Assembly: GCA_015345905.1 (NCBI GenBank)
Contig: JADDTR010000019.1
Location: 62,001 to 126,000 of the forward strand
Direction of reading: 5' to 3'
Length of the DNA: 64,000 nucleotides
Source: Aotearoamyces nothofagi
Lineage: Eukaryota; Ascomycota; Leotiomycetes; Leotiales; Tympanidaceae
Shown here: positions 1 through 10,111 of the stretch, in pieces
How positions within the stretch are numbered: the stretch's first letter is position 1
Layout: the number at the start of each line of letters is the position of its first letter
The notes under the pieces: model-generated
What the model saw: the letters and a program-made list of their open reading frames with translations, nothing else
Database searches by the model: none
What the model was told of the DNA's origin: nothing
Translations under genes and position numbers: made by a program

Positions 1-1623
1 ATCATACCAATCCTCACCATCCGACATTCCATTCTCGCCCGTGTGCGCCTCAGCCTTAGCCCACTTCATAACGGTCTTTCGCATACGATCCGCTTTGAGT
101 AGACCATTATAGAGCTTCTCTGCACCGCGACAAATCTCTTCTTGTTTTTGAATGTAGAGTTGGAGTAGACGGCGCGTCTCTTCCGCTTCCTGGGCTGGTA
201 GGCCAATGTCGGGATCGGGGAGGGCCGAGGGGGGTGGTAGGAAGAAAGGGTGGACGAACGAGGTGTCGGAGGTGGGTGATAGTGAGCGAGCGCGGCTGTT
301 GTCGGTGCTCCCGGATGCTGCTTGGGCTTGAGCGCGAGTTCGCATGCGGTGGGGTGCGGGGATATTTTCTTGATCTTGGTCTTCAACTAGTGTATCTCCT
401 TCGTCTTCGACAGGAATGTCTGCATCCTCAGCGGGGTTCTCTGCGTCGTCCACTTGAGAATTTTGTCGTACAAGAGGCTTCCCATCTATTTCTTCGGCTT
501 TTGGTTCCTGTACAACAGAGCTTTCTTCTACAGACTTTTCGAGAGCATCAGATACTGCTTCCTTTATGTTTTCGGCCTTTGTTACTTCAAGCTCCTTCGC
601 TAGCCCGACTACCGGAACTTCAGTACCGTCAATGGTAGTGGACTCCGCAGTTATTGCTTCTCCTTCATTCGAAGCGTCAATCATTACCACGTCATCTTCA
701 GGAGCAATCTCGGGTATTGGCTCAATAGCACCATCTGCCTCGGGCTGTCCTTTTGCAGATACAGCATCTCCTGACTCAACAGTAGGCTCTTCTTCCTGTA
801 TTTCAGGGGACTCTGCTCTCTCTTCGTTATCATGCATTCTTGCTTTTTCGACCATATGTTCTCGGTAATCGCTCCGCCCATCGCTGAAGAGGTTAATATC
901 ATTGGGTGTCTCTAATGCCTCGCATGGTATCCAAGTATGATCTCCAGCAAGTTTTGTCAGCAGATGCTTCATTCTCCATAAAGCAGCCTTCTCCTTTTGC
1001 ACCATATCTCGAGATTGGCGTGTGAGTTCCGTAAGTGTCTTCGATGAGAATGGTCTCGAAAGTGTCGGATGATTTGGTAGGTCAGAAGCCGCAGTTAATG
1101 GAGCAAGAAGTTCTAGATTGACTCAGTCATGGACATCTTATTACTGAAGGTAGCCTTACCTTCTATTCTCACTTCCGAGTATGGATAGAATTCTTGAGAA
1201 GCAGCCAAAGCAGTGCCCTCCTCATCATCCTCGCTGCTATCAATCTCAAAGCCGTCTTCGTCATAAAGTGCGGGTCTATGACTGATGATATCTCGCTCGT
1301 ATAGATCATTATATGTGATTGACTACAAACGTCAGCAATTATGCGCGCAATGGCTGTGAATCTAGTCGGACCTGTTTGTAAACTTGCGGGCCACTTGGAG
1401 GGGCTAATTGTCCTTCGCGGACATATCTCGCCCTCTTCCTGAGCTTGTAACCGCGGTTGGTTACTGGCCCGATTGAGTCGTCAGAATCCGACTCTTGAGA
1501 GAGCACAAGTTAGCAAATGTTGAAATAACAGATACCATGACGTAGATAGATCATACCATCTGCTTTGCGCTTAACGGCCATCTTCATCGCAGCTGCAACT
1601 CTAGCGAATGATGCTTGCGACAT
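1..1623 (-). CDS. RXT2: Rxt2-like subunit of the Rpd3L histone deacetylase complex (3' end beyond window)
   Basis: Probable Rxt2, a nuclear subunit of the large Rpd3 deacetylase complex that represses transcription. Four exons are visible: 1623-1557, 1493-1372, 1322-1160 and 1112 to the window edge; every junction has GT/AG ends and keeps frame. The N-terminal third carries the block typical of the RXT2 N-terminal family: KLRKRARYVREGQLAPPSG, then VYKQ, and after an intron YERDIISHRPALYDEDG. It is followed by a long Glu/Asp/Ser-rich, probably disordered stretch and a more ordered C-terminal part with KADRMRKTVMKWAKAEAH. The last codons read MSDGEDWYD, so only the very end is missing, because the window stops. 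The start was chosen as the first ATG before the family block, giving MSQASFARVAAAMKMAVKRK. The gene diverges from the TRAPPC11 gene. Family assignment is from remembered motifs; the complex membership is inferred from it. Confidence 0.85.
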
Positions 1624-2227
1624 TGGTGATATTCTCAACAGTAACTCTTTTGAGTCTCTTAGATATAGTTGTTCTTATATACTAGTTGTATGAGAAACTC
1701 TCGATCCGAGTTATGCCAGAGCGTATCTCGGACGCAGACGGCTTAACACTAACCAGTGTCTTCGTGGATGATTTCGAACTGACTCGGGAATAGCTGCTAG
1801 TGAGCTTGGGCCCAGCAGGTATTAAGCGCTCTGAAAGTGGCAGAATGCCGTTTAGATATGTAAGGATTTTGATATAACTGTTGCACGGTTGTAAACTCTA
1901 CAACGAAGCTGGTTGCTGTGTTTGTTGGATGGGCGCGAAATACATTTGACCTATCCTGAGAATCGCGGCATATTCCGCGCCGTCATGGGTTAATCGACTT
2001 CCCCAGCCTACGCGCTACGCCATTTCGGTGCAATCAACACCGGGATTTATCAGGAATAGCAATGAGAGCTACGAACAGACGGAGATTGATATTCTGAAGG
2101 AATTAGATATTTACCCATCTAGTCTAGCCAAGTATACCTTTCTGGTTTGATTTCTCACCTTTAACGACAACAGTGCCGTCGGGAACCTCAAGGCGTATGC
2201 CAATGGATACTTTGAAAGCGCCTCAAG
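1624..2227. promoter_or_regulatory. Divergent intergenic region between RXT2 and TRAPPC11, with possible coding remnant
   Basis: About 600 bases separate the two divergent genes and should hold both promoters. The part next to TRAPPC11 looks partly like decayed coding DNA: one forward frame from about 2010 reads protein-like text (for example ILKELDIYPSSLAKYTF near 2085-2144, then VGNLKAYANGYFESAS near 2178-2222) but is broken by stops and is not in frame with the gene that follows. No clear TATA box or known operator was recognised. Confidence 0.5.
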
Positions 2228-4462
2228 ATGACCGGACATCCTAAGCCGTTGGCAGACCAATCATCTACCGAAAAGCAAGAGGTGCCGCAGTCCGAGCTTA
2301 CTATGTCCTCCTTGACCAAAGCCATTGATGAATATGAAGCGAGGGGGAGAGTGCGTTCAGCACAGGAGGTCAAACTTCAACTTGCCAAAGAGCTTATAAG
2401 GCATGAGGCATGGGACGATGCACTTAAGGTCCTTCGTCCATTATGGCAAAGCATGACATACAGGAATGAAGGATGGTGGGGCATAGCAGAAGAAGTTTGT
2501 TGGACACTGAGAGCAGTTGCAGCACAAACGGGAGATGGAGGAACTATTGTCGCCGTGGACTGGGAACTTATGAATACAAGTAAGTAGAAGGCGACTCGGA
2601 TGCCAATGTACTTGCTCTAATTGCATATAGCTTTTACGACGAAGCCAAAATGGCGTTACGACATAATGAAAGCACTTGAAGGTATTCAAGCCGTGAATTT
2701 CAAGCCTGTTGTAGTGATTCGTGACCGAGACGTACACTCTTTTTTGACTGCAACATTTGCTTTCGACCAGGCTGAGGGCAAGGTTGGAGAGCCTTGCACA
2801 TCACAATTAACCGTCACTTCGAATGCCATCCCATCATCATCTCCCTTGACTGTAACGGAGATCAAGATTATATTTGAGGGTAGTTTGAGGCCGGTCGTAA
2901 TTCAGCACAAAGATGAGAAGTCGAACGAGTCTCGGCAAGATGGGATATTATACAGCAAGATACTACTTCGTGATGATAGAACTATTCATGATTCTCTATC
3001 CCGCGACTCACGGCCGACTGCATTAGTTGGAGAAGGAGATCTTACGTTTCCTCCTGGCAAGAGTCGAGTACTTGAATTTAGTTGTCCCTTGCGGGAACCT
3101 GGTGATGCTAGAGCCGTATCTTCAACTTTCTCTGTCGCAACAGAACTCTTCGACCTTGACTTTATTATCAACTTCGATCGTACGGTCGCTCCTGATATAT
3201 GGTGGTGCCAGAAGCTAGCAAGGAAGAGACTTGTACGGGTTGATCCTCAAGCAATTGTCATTCTGCCAAAGCCACCCAAAATGGATATACGTTTTGTCGG
3301 ACTAAAGGAACAATATTATACCAACGAAGCTATCACTTTACAACTCGAACTAACAAACGGTGAAGAAGAGGAGTCGATTGGCAAGTTGATCGTTAATGTT
3401 TCTGGTGAAGGAGTCCCCACGTTCGAGGTCAAACTAGCTGAGCCGATAGAGGAAAATCCATCAACTACATCTCCGGGCCTTTCATTTGGGAAAATAGCAA
3501 GCGCAGGATCTCGGTCTGTAGTAGTCGAGCTGTCGTCAGTCGAACTCCCAGCAATATATGAAATGACGCTCGAACTATCATATAATCTAGCCTCAGATTT
3601 AGAAACCCCTATATTCCGGAAAACTTCAATCCGCTTACCTGTCATCAGTCCATTCGAAGCAAACTATGACTTTTCTCCTCGACTTGGTTTGTCACCATGG
3701 CCAAGCTTCTTCAATCACATAGGAGGTGATGAAGCAGGCCAGACAGGCCCAGAGCCAGGAACGCTAACCGCAAATGGGTTGGCTCAAAAGTGGTGCTTAA
3801 CAACAAGATATGCTTCATTTGCCGTGGATATCCTTGTTGTAGAAGACGTCGGCGTGAAGACACTTTCTATGAATGGTGGCATTCGCTGCACTGCAAGCAA
3901 AGCTACGACAGATAGTGCCACTGCTGTTTCCATTCAGCCCGCAAGCATTGAAGAGTGTCACTTTGATGTTATCACACAGAAGCTGAGTCTTGATGATCGA
4001 CGTTCAGCATCAATAGATCTCTCGCTAGTCATTAGATGGCGGAGAAATAATCCAGGTGCCCCCATCAACATCTCTACACTTCCAGTCCCACGACTTCTCG
4101 TCGCAAGTAGCGAGCCAAGGGTTCTTGCATCGGTCTCATATTCCACTGTTATTTCTTCATTGATAAATCTCGAATACACCATTGAGAATCCTTCAATGCA
4201 TTTCCTGACCTTTGGAGTAACCATGAATCCGAATGACAAATTCGCCTTCTCCGGCGTTAAGCAATCTACTCTTCAGCTCGTGCCTTTATCTAGGCGTAGT
4301 ATACGTCTACAGATTCTGCCAACCGTCCGTGGTGAGTGGATTCGTCCGCAGTTTGTGGTTAAGGACCGGTATTTTCAGAAAGTGTTGAAGGTTGCTCCGA
4401 CTGATGGAATGAAGGTTGATAAAGACGGAATTCTGGTTTGGGTTCCACCAGATGAAGATTAA
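2228..4462 (+). CDS. TRAPPC11 / Gryzun-type trafficking protein, N-terminally shortened
   Basis: Homologue of TRAPPC11, a subunit of the TRAPP complexes that act on vesicle traffic at the ER-Golgi. Two exons, 2228-2579 and 2631-4462 (intron 2580-2630, GTAAGT donor, phase 1), give about 727 residues. Exon 1 holds the end of the foie-gras domain, with EARGRVRSAQEVKLQLAKEL, then ALKVLRPLWQSM, NEGWWGIAEEVCW and VAVDWELMNT. The second exon is the beta-rich Gryzun part and ends in the usual fungal tail, VVKDRYFQKVLKV followed by GILVWVPPDED. Fungal relatives are usually around 1100-1300 residues, so some 400-500 N-terminal residues are absent. An in-frame stop (2213-2215) precedes the ATG, and only about 600 bases separate it from RXT2, so a normal-length N-terminus cannot fit. 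It may be a shortened but working gene, a decaying one, or the product of a rearrangement. Confidence 0.8.
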
Positions 4463-4782
4463 TAGCAATGAAGATAATTTTACCTTTGAATAACGAAATG
4501 ATGTTTGATATGTGGTGTCTTAGCATATGCTCTTCTCTTTGGTAATCGGTTATGCTTCACTGCACCTTCCCTATCTTCAATGCGGATGCAAGCAGCAGGA
4601 GCTGGGGCCGACACATACAGAGCGCGCACTATGTTAAGTACTTAAACCTCTGCCAATCCCTCTCTCTCTCTCTCTTCTTTACCTCACTCTCCCACAGAAT
4701 CAAACTTCGTGACGTATCTCCCGATTCCAAGCAACTCCACCCTTAAGCCACACAAGGCCGTCAACCTCCGATATCAAGCAAC
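4463..4782. other. Intergenic spacer with CT run
   Basis: Between the TRAPPC11 stop and the next start. It holds a short (CT)n run at about 4659-4676, common in fungal 5' leaders just upstream of a start codon. Nothing else recognised. Confidence 0.6.
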
Positions 4783-5368
4783 ATGTCTAATCAGACGTCT
4801 TCCAACCAAGAGTGAGTCAGCCAGCCGTCCCTCGGTGGGCCCGCAGCTAAACCTCTCTCCTAGCAAAGGCTCAGCTGGCTGCAGCGGCTCAACTGCTTCA
4901 TCCAGCGCCTGCGAGTCGTCTTGCCCATCCAGCAAGGCGTCTTGCCCATCCGGCGAGTCGTCTTGCCCATCCGGCGAGTCGTCTTGCCCATCCGGCAAGG
5001 CGTCTTCGGGCTTCACTCCCTACACCATCACGAGCCGCGGAACCAACTCGCAGGTTCGTCGAGGCGGCATCTCGGCGTGCTACGTACGTCGACGCTACCT
5101 CTCTTTTGCTAACGTGAGGCGGCGTGCAGGGCAACAGGTACGACAACAGGGACCAGCCCAGCGGGAGCGCCTACCATTACTCCAACTCGGGTGAGCCCCT
5201 CGCTGCCGCGCGCCCTTGGTCTTGCTGGTGCTGATATGGGTGCCGTTGACAGACGGCTCCTACTACTACTCCAACGGCGACGGGAGCAAGTATTATAACT
5301 CTGGAGACGGCTCTGCGAAGTACACGGCCCCTGACGGCAGGGAGTATCAGAAGAAGTCGCCTTCGTGA
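4783..5368 (+). CDS. Small fungal Gly/Ser/Tyr/Asn-rich protein with an inserted Cys-Pro-Ser repeat
   Basis: Four short exons, 4783-4811, 4864-5053, 5130-5190 and 5253-5368, all with GT/AG ends and matching phases, give 131 residues. The C-terminal half matches a small protein seen in many filamentous ascomycetes: GFTPYTITSRGTNSQGN, then repeated YHYSNSDGSYYYSNGDGSK-like and SGDGSAKYTAPDG segments, a tandem Gly-Ser-x-Tyr-Tyr pattern without known function. The N-terminal half after MSNQTSSNQDKGSAG is unusual: four 7-residue units of the type SSCPSGE (residues about 28-55), encoded by a 21-bp tandem repeat. No signal peptide or membrane segment is visible, so it is probably cytosolic or nuclear. 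The start is supported because exon 1 is in frame only with this splice. The relation to the conserved family is from memory; the role is unknown. Confidence 0.7.
4916..4999 (+). repeat. 21-bp tandem repeat, 4 units, inside the small protein gene
   Basis: Four units of 21 bp, consensus tcgtcttgcccatccggcga plus g, each encoding S-S-C-P-S-G-E with variation at the first and last codons (gcg/tcg, gag/aag). The unit length is a multiple of three, so copy number can change without shifting the frame. Confidence 0.9.
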
Positions 5369-5515
5369 ATCGACGAGGCGTGCTCAGCCAGCGGGACGAG
5401 TATGGGCCAGCGAGGCAGGAGAGCGTGGCTGAGGAGCGGACATGTATGCCATAGCTTGAGCTGGTAAACATAGCTTAGATTACAATCAACATGTTGCTAA
5501 TGGGACCTTGGGAGG

Positions 5516-5552
<37 letters not shown>

Positions 5553-6235
5553 GATGCCACATCTCACGTAAGCACCCGCCAGCGACATATCGAATACGCC
5601 CATGTTCATCTCGCTCGGCGATGACGGACTCGCCGTGATCTCCATTCTACATACACCCCCACCTCTGCCCCTCCATCCACTCCCCATCCCGAACCAAACG
5701 AAACTCCCTCTGCCATGGCATCCCAATACCCGATAAAGGCATGTATGCTACGCCTAGCACAATGATGATATGGGCATTACAAGTGCTAGAGATCGATCAG
5801 AAGCTTTAGGAGATATCTAGAAAGGATTTCAGAGATTTAAGTTCATAAGTGTAATTTATTGCATCACCAATCAATCACCAGTTATGCACAAGGAGCGTTT
5901 TTTAAGTGAAAGTTTCCATTCGATTTTTGAGAAACCCCTCTCAAATGTCTATCGTCGCATGCATGCACAAACAGCCAACGGAGAAAGGACCCAAGCGAAA
6001 TCGACCAGAGCAATCAAGGGAATTAACATCAGGAAATTGCCTAGGTTATAAAGTACAGCGTTGACGAGAACTACGCCACCGCAAGCTGCTCCAGAACCAT
6101 AGGGATGGATGTCTGTAACAACTTCCACCAACCCCACCATGTTTTCAGACTACACACTATTTAGTCACCAACACCATGCCAGAATTAACCGACTAGTCGG
6201 CCATCACCCTATCTATCACATCGTAGTTTAGTTGT
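5369..6235. other. Convergent intergenic region with TA microsatellite
   Basis: Between the small plus-strand gene and the minus-strand ADP/ATP carrier. It contains a (TA)n tract at 5521-5549 and the 3' untranslated regions of both genes. No coding sequence is supported. Confidence 0.6.
5521..5549. repeat. (TA)n microsatellite
   Basis: Uninterrupted alternating TA of about 29 bases. Confidence 0.95.
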
Positions 6236-7788
6236 TTATCCGGATCCACCCTTGAAGGCCTTGCCGAAGACGATCAGCTGCATTTGATCGTAGATGGACA
6301 GAACACCAGCACCGGCGACACCACGGAGAATGTTGGCACCAGCACCCTTGAAGAGAGACTTGATACCCTCCTTGGCGACGATCTGGCGAGCGGCATCGAA
6401 TGAACCCTTGTACTTGACGGCCTCACCAGAGGTCATCATCATACGACGACGGATAGTATCCAGAGGGTAAGAAGCAATACCGGCACCAGTGGTGACAGTC
6501 CATCCCAGAGCGAAAGAGGCCAAGAAGTTACCCTCAAGAGGGCCGACAAGAAGAACAGGCTTGATTGAATCGTAAAGACCGAAGTACAGACCACGGTAAA
6601 CAACTATACCAAGAACCGAAGGAGCGAAACCACGGTAGAGACCTGCAATACCATCGGAGGCGAGGGTCTTCTTGTAGACATCGACCAGGCCGTTGAATTG
6701 ACGCTCACCACCCTTCTTGGCTGACTTGGCGTCGTTGGCAAGACGGGTACGGGCGTAATCTAGGGAGTAGACGAACAGAAGCGAGGTGGCACCAGCAGCC
6801 TATGTAATTTGTCAGCCATATTCAGAGTTTCAGGCATTGAACTGTACTTACACCGCCGGATGCCAAGTTACCGGCCATCCACTTCGCGTATCCGTCACGC
6901 TCCTTCTTGTATGCGAACATGGACTTGTAGGTGTCACGGAAAGCAAAGTTAAGAGCTTGGGTTGGGAAGTAACGGATGACGTTGGCAGTGTTACCACGCC
7001 ATAGCGATGCGACACCCTCAGCGTTAACAGTACGCTTGAAGCACTCTCCAATACCATCGTATTTTCGGTCGAGACGGCCAGACTTCAACATCTCATCCTA
7101 CAGAAGACACAAATTAGCATGTGGCTTCGAAGAATTGGGTTTTGGATCCAAGCCGGCCGCATTGGAGAGCAATGCGCGTAGAGTGATATCTACACGTATC
7201 TACACGGCTCTACCTCTATCGCGGTTCGCTACTATCGAACCGCGGATATCCGGAAACGGCTCCAGGACATATAGAAAGTTGGGTGAAGTTGAAACATACC
7301 TGATTTTGAATCAAGAGCTTGACACGCTCGATGGGAGCAGCAGCTGTCTTCGAGACGGCGGCAGAGATACCACCCACTATTAATACAGGTCAGTGTCTAA
7401 ACTTCATGACGAGCCTCAGCAGTCGGATCTATCGCCGATAACGATGTCGTGTCGACAAGAGAGGTGTACAAGTGCCCAGAAGGTTTTACATACTCAGGAA
7501 ATCAACTACGAAGCCCTGTCACAGATAAATTGTTAGCCAGACTCGACACCGAACAGCAAAAAAATTCGATTACAGCGGTATCGGCAGCTCAAGAAGCCGC
7601 ACGACGAGCCCGATAGACGTCGAAATCATCATCGCGACCGGACGCCGCCAATTGAGCTTCCCCGGCATCAATGGTGATGATTACGATGGATTGGGCGGAA
7701 ATCGGAGCTGGATATCTAGGAGACGGATTGAACTTACGGGCATGCCCATGAAGGACTTCTTGGCCTGAACAACATCACCTTCAACCAT
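6236..7788 (-). CDS. AAC: Mitochondrial ADP/ATP carrier
   Basis: ADP/ATP carrier of the inner mitochondrial membrane, exchanging matrix ATP for cytosolic ADP. Five exons, 7788-7738, 7515-7494, 7376-7300, 7097-6852 and 6799-6236, total 960 nt (319 residues) with consistent phases; exon 2 is only 22 nt. Three mitochondrial-carrier repeats are visible with their P-x-[DE]-x-x-[KR] signatures: PIERVK in the first, SLDYARTR in the second, and PLDTIRRR in the third. The diagnostic nucleotide-carrier signature RRRMMM is present ([10 protein letters not shown]). The protein begins [19 protein letters not shown], a short N-terminus like that of other fungal carriers, and ends GKAFKGGSG. Introns are crowded in the 5' half, usual for this gene in Pezizomycotina. 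The product is near certain. Confidence 0.97.
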
Positions 7789-8139
7789 GATTGCGGTTTT
7801 CAAAGATCTACTTTGAGACGGACAAAGGACTGAGGGGAGAGAGATGGGGGTTGCGTTGCGTTGGGATAGGCAACAGATGGATTGAAGAAGGGAGAGAGGA
7901 AGCAAGAAGTTGGACTGGAACAGAGGTGCTGGATATCTCGGTTAGCTCTGCGCTAATAAAATCTGTGTGGCCCTCCACCCGAATCGCGCCGGCCGGAAGC
8001 TGTGATACGGGCAGACGGGGGCAGGCAGGCTGGAAATGAGGAAATGAGAGGTCGCTGTTTGGCCAGACAACGCGCGGGAAGAATCGCAAAAGGGCCTGGA
8101 AAGGCGGCGGGCTTGCGGGCATATATAAATGCGCATGCA

Positions 8140-8194
8140 CGTATGTGTATGTATGTGTATGTGTATGTGTATGTGTATGTATGTGTATGTGTAC
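8140..8194. repeat. TGTATG-type microsatellite
   Basis: Degenerate alternation of tgtatg and tgtgta units. It ends just before a degenerate 12-15 bp repeat of the type ttctacgaagag (8212-8257). Confidence 0.9.
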
Positions 8195-8511
8195 GGATAT
8201 GTATAGCTTCTACGAAGAGTTTCTACGGGGAGTTTCTACGAAGAGTTGCTACGAAGGAGGAATATGCTCCTGTGGGTGCCAACGCGGCCGGCCTGACAGC
8301 AGGCCTCCCTCCCAGGCCACCGCCATCCACGGGAATTGTAGGAGCAGGAGGAGAGGCAACTGACGCTCCTCCACGTGACCGCGGGCTCGCTGCCGGCGAC
8401 GACTCCCGGCCCGGGGGCGACTGGGGGCGACTGGGCTGGGTCTTTCGGCCTGGCCGATCCGTCATCGAGCAGTGCTGGAAGGCTCCAGAACAGCGGCCAG
8501 TCAGTGCAGAA

Positions 8512-8550
8512 GCTCGCAGTGGCCGCAGTGGCCGCAGTGGCCGCAGTGGC
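8512..8550. repeat. 9-bp tandem repeat (cgcagtggc type)
   Basis: About four units of a 9-bp motif, ccgcagtgg, within the GC-rich block. Confidence 0.85.
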
Positions 8551-8963
8551 ATCGGGGTTAGGGTTGCTGTGCCTTCCTGTGCTTCCGGGACGCTCGCTGC
8601 CCTGGCGATGTCACGGCGGGCGCGTTGCCTTCGGCTAGAGATGCGATGCGCTGCGCTGCACCAGCAGCGGCGTCGGAGGGAGAGGGCCTGGGGAGTCGAG
8701 GGAGCGTAGGGGGTCTCGGGGGCCTAGGGAGCCTAAGGATGGGCGGTCGCCCCCCTAAGCCCAGCGGTCTTGCCCCAGGTGGGTTTACCGACCGTGCCTA
8801 CCTCCCCCAAGCTGCCCACCGGCCTCCGTTAGGTGTCTGGCTACTGTCTTTAGGTGCCTGCCCGGCCTTCCTTAGCCACCGCTTCTCCGTGCTGCCCCAG
8901 CGGTCCCAGCGGTCCCAGCCTGCCCAGCTTGCCCAGCTTGCCCAGCTCTCTCCCCCCCCAGTT

Positions 8964-9175
8964 CCCCCGAACAATCGCTGTGTTTAGCGTCTCGTCGCTG
9001 GCTCAAATGAGGAGGTCACTAAATGTTCGTGTCGGGGGAGCTGCTGGGTTTCTCGGCAGTCCCATCGCTAAGCTCCAGGGCATTCGTCACTAATCCGACC
9101 TCAGTCCAGGGCTCTTCGGCGCTGCCGGTCAGGCATTCCAGAGCAGCGACGAGACGCTAAACGATTCTTCGGGGG
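8964..9175. repeat. Inverted repeat (foldback-like), arms 8964-9000 and 9144-9175
   Basis: The inner arms are a perfect 19-bp inverted match: gtttagcgtctcgtcgctg at 8982-9000 and its reverse complement at 9144-9162. Outside them a further 14-nt block matches at 13 of 14 positions (8964-8977 against 9162-9175), with four extra bases in the left arm. The enclosed loop is about 143 nt with no ORF. No target-site duplication was found, so a mobile origin (foldback or MITE-like) is only possible. Confidence 0.75.
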
Positions 9176-10111
9176 GCACTCGTGCAGCTGGTTATCCCAC
9201 GCCTTCTGTCGCTGTAGATGTAGGCAGTAGACTGAATACTCAATATAGACGAACACAAGAATATTTACAAAAATGTTGGCTTAATATAGTAGAAAGACAA
9301 GAAAGAGGCTGGAGATTATGATATATGCTGAACTGGATACTTATAAAATCACCACGGATAACTATAAATTATGGGCGGAAGAATTAAATCAATTAATTAA
9401 CAAAAATTCAATGTATTGCCTATAGGCTATATATATCAAGTCACGGACTCATCCTTATCTTTTACATCCTATGGTAGGGAGAGCCTTTCCAATATGAGCC
9501 TGTGAGACTATGATAATTGATGATCAAAACGATCAGAAGTGCCATTGATAAATGCCCTCGAACACGGCGCCGGCAATACTGGCAACTCTCCTTCCTGCAT
9601 ACAGCCTGGCCTGGAGCTGTCGCGGTGAAGCACCGACATGGAAGCTGTCGCTGTCGACGACTAAGCGCAATCTTCTACATGTCGATCGATTGTCGTGTCG
9701 ATATCTAACTGTCGTGGCAGCTGGTCCTCGACGTCAACGGGCTAGGGATCTATCAACGTGGCATGACTGCCTCCCTATGACCGCCAAGCACAGTGTTGAT
9801 GAGCCTCTTGCCCATTCCAGCATATATACTGCATACATGCGGTGGTAGTCTACGGTGGATGTCTACGGTGGCATACCACAAACAACCAGCTCTGCCATCG
9901 CTTTCCCGCCTTTGCGTGTTTTACGTCGCAGTCGGGGCCCCGTTGAGCTTCCCATAGCAACCGCTAAACGAGGCTATGCCACCTTTGGCAACCTGCAACC
10001 CTCGTGTAAACACGAAAAGACTGCACGCGAACTTTACCACCACTATCGCAAGCTTGTCAAGGTGCATACCGCCATCGTTCGAATCGTCACTGCACGACCT
10101 ACAGAAAGCCG

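Larger units (their letters stand above)
7789..10111. other. 2.3 kb gene-free, repeat-rich region
   Basis: Contains the AAC promoter on its left and the leader of the cut12-like gene on its right. In between are a microsatellite (8140-8194), degenerate short tandem repeats (8212-8257 and 8512-8550, 8889-8946), a GC-rich stretch of about 700 bases with no family-like protein in any frame, an inverted repeat (8964-9175) and an AT-rich block (about 9230-9440). ORFs of 70-235 codons here are composition artefacts. Confidence 0.6.

Noticed and set aside
8223-9093. Several 70-235-codon ORFs between AAC and the cut12-like gene
   Set aside because: They lie on degenerate repeats and GC-rich sequence and overlap on both strands.
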